NCBI GenBank assembly: GCA_050700835.1
Contig: JBOHDX010000118.1
Coordinates: forward strand, 1-33,194
Length of the DNA stretch: 33,194 nucleotides
Origin: JBOHDX01 sp050700835
GTDB lineage: Bacteria > Actinomycetota > Actinomycetes > Propionibacteriales > Nocardioidaceae
Direction of reading: 5' to 3'
Shown here: in pieces, positions 32,276-33,194 of the stretch
Position numbering within the stretch: the stretch's first letter is position 1
Layout: each line of letters begins with the position of its first letter
Notes under the pieces: model-generated
Told to the model about the DNA's origin: nothing
The model's database searches: none
What the model saw: only the letters and a program-made list of their open reading frames with translations
Program-made: the position numbers and the translations under genes

Positions 32276-32866
32276 GTGTTCCACAGCGCACCGCGTGTCC
32301 GGCGCGGTCTGTCCGCGGCGCTGATGATCGGCGCCCTGGCCGGGGCCACCGCCTGCGGCACCGGGTTCTCCGCCCAGACGAACCAGATCTACAACGGCAC
32401 CGAGGGTGTGACGGTGCGCGGCAACGGAGTCGACGTCCTCAACGCTCTGGTGGTGACGGACGGCAGCGGCAGCGGCACCCTGTCGGGCACCTTGCTCAAC
32501 CAACGCTCCAGCGCGGACAAGCTGGTGAGTGTCGACGTCTCGGTGCTGCCCGGCAACGTGACGCCCACCAGCGGCCAGACCACCGCGAGCACCGCACCGG
32601 CGTCCCCGAGCGCACCCCCGACCATCGATGTCAGCGCGTCGTCCAGCCTACTCAGCCTCGAGCCACACGTCAGCGTCCTGCTCGGCGACCCGCAGGACAC
32701 GCAGGGCAGCAACGCGCTGATCTTCTTGCACAGCAGCCATCTGCAGGCCGGCTACTTCGTCAAGATCACGTTCACGTTCACCAACGCCTCAGCAGTCACG
32801 ACCGAGATCCCGGTTGTCGTCCGCTCCTCGGAGTACGCCTCGGTGGCGACTCCGCCGGCTGGCTGA
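32276..32866 (+). CDS. LpqE-like secreted lipoprotein
   Basis: A 196-aa protein with a basic N-terminus, hydrophobic leader (LSAALMIGALAGATAC) and lipobox cysteine at about residue 26, so it is likely anchored to the outer face of the membrane. The mature part is a beta-rich domain (TEGVTVRGNGVDVLNALVV, SVDVSVLPGNV, FVKITFTFTNASAVTTEIPVVV) with a Thr/Ser/Pro-rich insert around 95-120. This resembles the LpqE-type, copper-chaperone-like lipoproteins of actinobacteria, but no Met/His metal motif is evident. GTG 32276 has GGAGAGG seven bases upstream. Position next to carD matches Rv3584 (lpqE) of M. tuberculosis. Function unknown. Confidence 0.82.
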   Translation: MFHSAPRVRRGLSAALMIGALAGATACGTGFSAQTNQIYNGTEGVTVRGNGVDVLNALVVTDGSGSGTLSGTLLNQRSSADKLVSVDVSVLPGNVTPTSGQTTASTAPASPSAPPTIDVSASSSLLSLEPHVSVLLGDPQDTQGSNALIFLHSSHLQAGYFVKITFTFTNASAVTTEIPVVVRSSEYASVATPPAG

Positions 32867-32871
32867 CGGTC

Positions 32872-33194
32872 TCACGCCTCGTACTTGTAGCCGAGCCCCC
32901 GCACCGTCACCAGATACCGCGGAACGGCCGGGTCGGGCTCGATCTTGGCGCGTAGCCGTTTGACGTGGACGTCGAGCGTCTTGGTGTCTCCCACATAGTC
33001 GGCGCCCCACACCCGGTCGATCAGCTGTCCACGGGTCAGCACCCGGCCGGAGTTGCGCAGGAACATCTCGAGGAGCTCGAACTCCTTCAGGGGAAGGCGA
33101 ACGTCGGCTCCGTCGACACTGACGTTGTGGCGCTCGACGTCCATCCGCACCCGCCCGGACTCCAGCGTCGACGGCGCGAGGTCGACCTCAGCGC
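32872..33194 (-). CDS. OmpR/PhoB-family response regulator (RegX3-like), 5' end outside window
   Basis: The last 107 codons of a response regulator; the receiver domain lies beyond the right edge. What is present is a complete winged-helix DNA-binding domain: LPLKEFELLEMFLRNSGRVLTRGQLIDRVWG, then TLDVHVKRLRAKIEPDP and the wing YLVTVRGLGYKYE. The wording is closest to RegX3-type regulators of phosphate starvation in actinobacteria, but other OmpR members share it. It converges on the lipoprotein gene with five bases between the stops. The phosphorylation site cannot be seen. Confidence 0.88.
   Translation of the reverse strand, partial: AEVDLAPSTLESGRVRMDVERHNVSVDGADVRLPLKEFELLEMFLRNSGRVLTRGQLIDRVWGADYVGDTKTLDVHVKRLRAKIEPDPAVPRYLVTVRGLGYKYEA

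Noticed and set aside
1..33194. CRISPR arrays, insertion sequences, prophage or integrase genes
   Set aside because: No regularly spaced repeats, transposase or integrase motifs were found on either strand; the only decayed gene is the DUF222/HNH relic.

Overview
The window is high-GC throughout, with many GTG starts, dense 4-bp start/stop overlaps and an actinobacterial gene set (CarD, an LpqE-like lipoprotein, a RegX3-like regulator, a DUF222/HNH relic, WS/DGAT acyltransferase). It comes from the chromosome of an actinomycete. A Nocardioides-, Frankia- or Streptomyces-like hopanoid producer fits, but the genus cannot be read from the sequence. I see no plasmid, phage, IS element or CRISPR array.

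Left part (1-9.7 kb): a membrane protein cut by the left edge; an M23 metallopeptidase lipoprotein coupled to a D-threonine aldolase-like PLP enzyme; tRNA-Thr(TGT); a broken DUF222/HNH endonuclease gene; an ALO-type sugar-lactone/alditol oxidase followed by a DUF4032 kinase-like protein; then on the minus strand cysS, rlmB and an acyl-CoA dehydrogenase.

Centre (9.8-20.1 kb): one tightly coupled minus-strand operon for hopanoid lipids. Its order is hpnC-hpnD-hpnE (squalene from farnesyl-PP), a polyprenyl diphosphate synthase, squalene-hopene cyclase, an HpnG-IspH fusion, hpnH (adenosylhopane) and dxs. It therefore joins MEP-pathway supply (Dxs, IspH), C30 assembly, cyclisation and side-chain extension. 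A divergent PucR/CdaR-type regulator gene shares the 105-bp control region, which carries a clear inverted repeat.

Right-centre (21.3-29.7 kb): a minus-strand envelope/lipid-looking operon (SDR, DMT-type permease, membrane protein, PAP2-WS/DGAT fusion); a tandem pair of C39-like peptidase paralogues; and a membrane-anchored sulfite-oxidase-fold molybdoenzyme.

Right end (29.8-33.2 kb): ispF-ispD on the plus strand facing carD and, directly downstream of carD, a second IspD-like gene that has lost most catalytic motifs. The lipoprotein and the RegX3-like regulator close the window. In Mycobacterium tuberculosis lpqE-carD-ispD-ispF-cysS-rlmB are contiguous. Here the same genes bracket about 20 kb holding the hopanoid operon, suggesting rearrangement of that block.

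Most interesting points: the HpnG-IspH fusion, the IspD-like pseudoenzyme abutting carD through a possible CTG start, the PucR/hopanoid intergenic palindrome, a long hairpin between dxs and cysS, and the coupled C39-like pair in which only the first member has a signal peptide.
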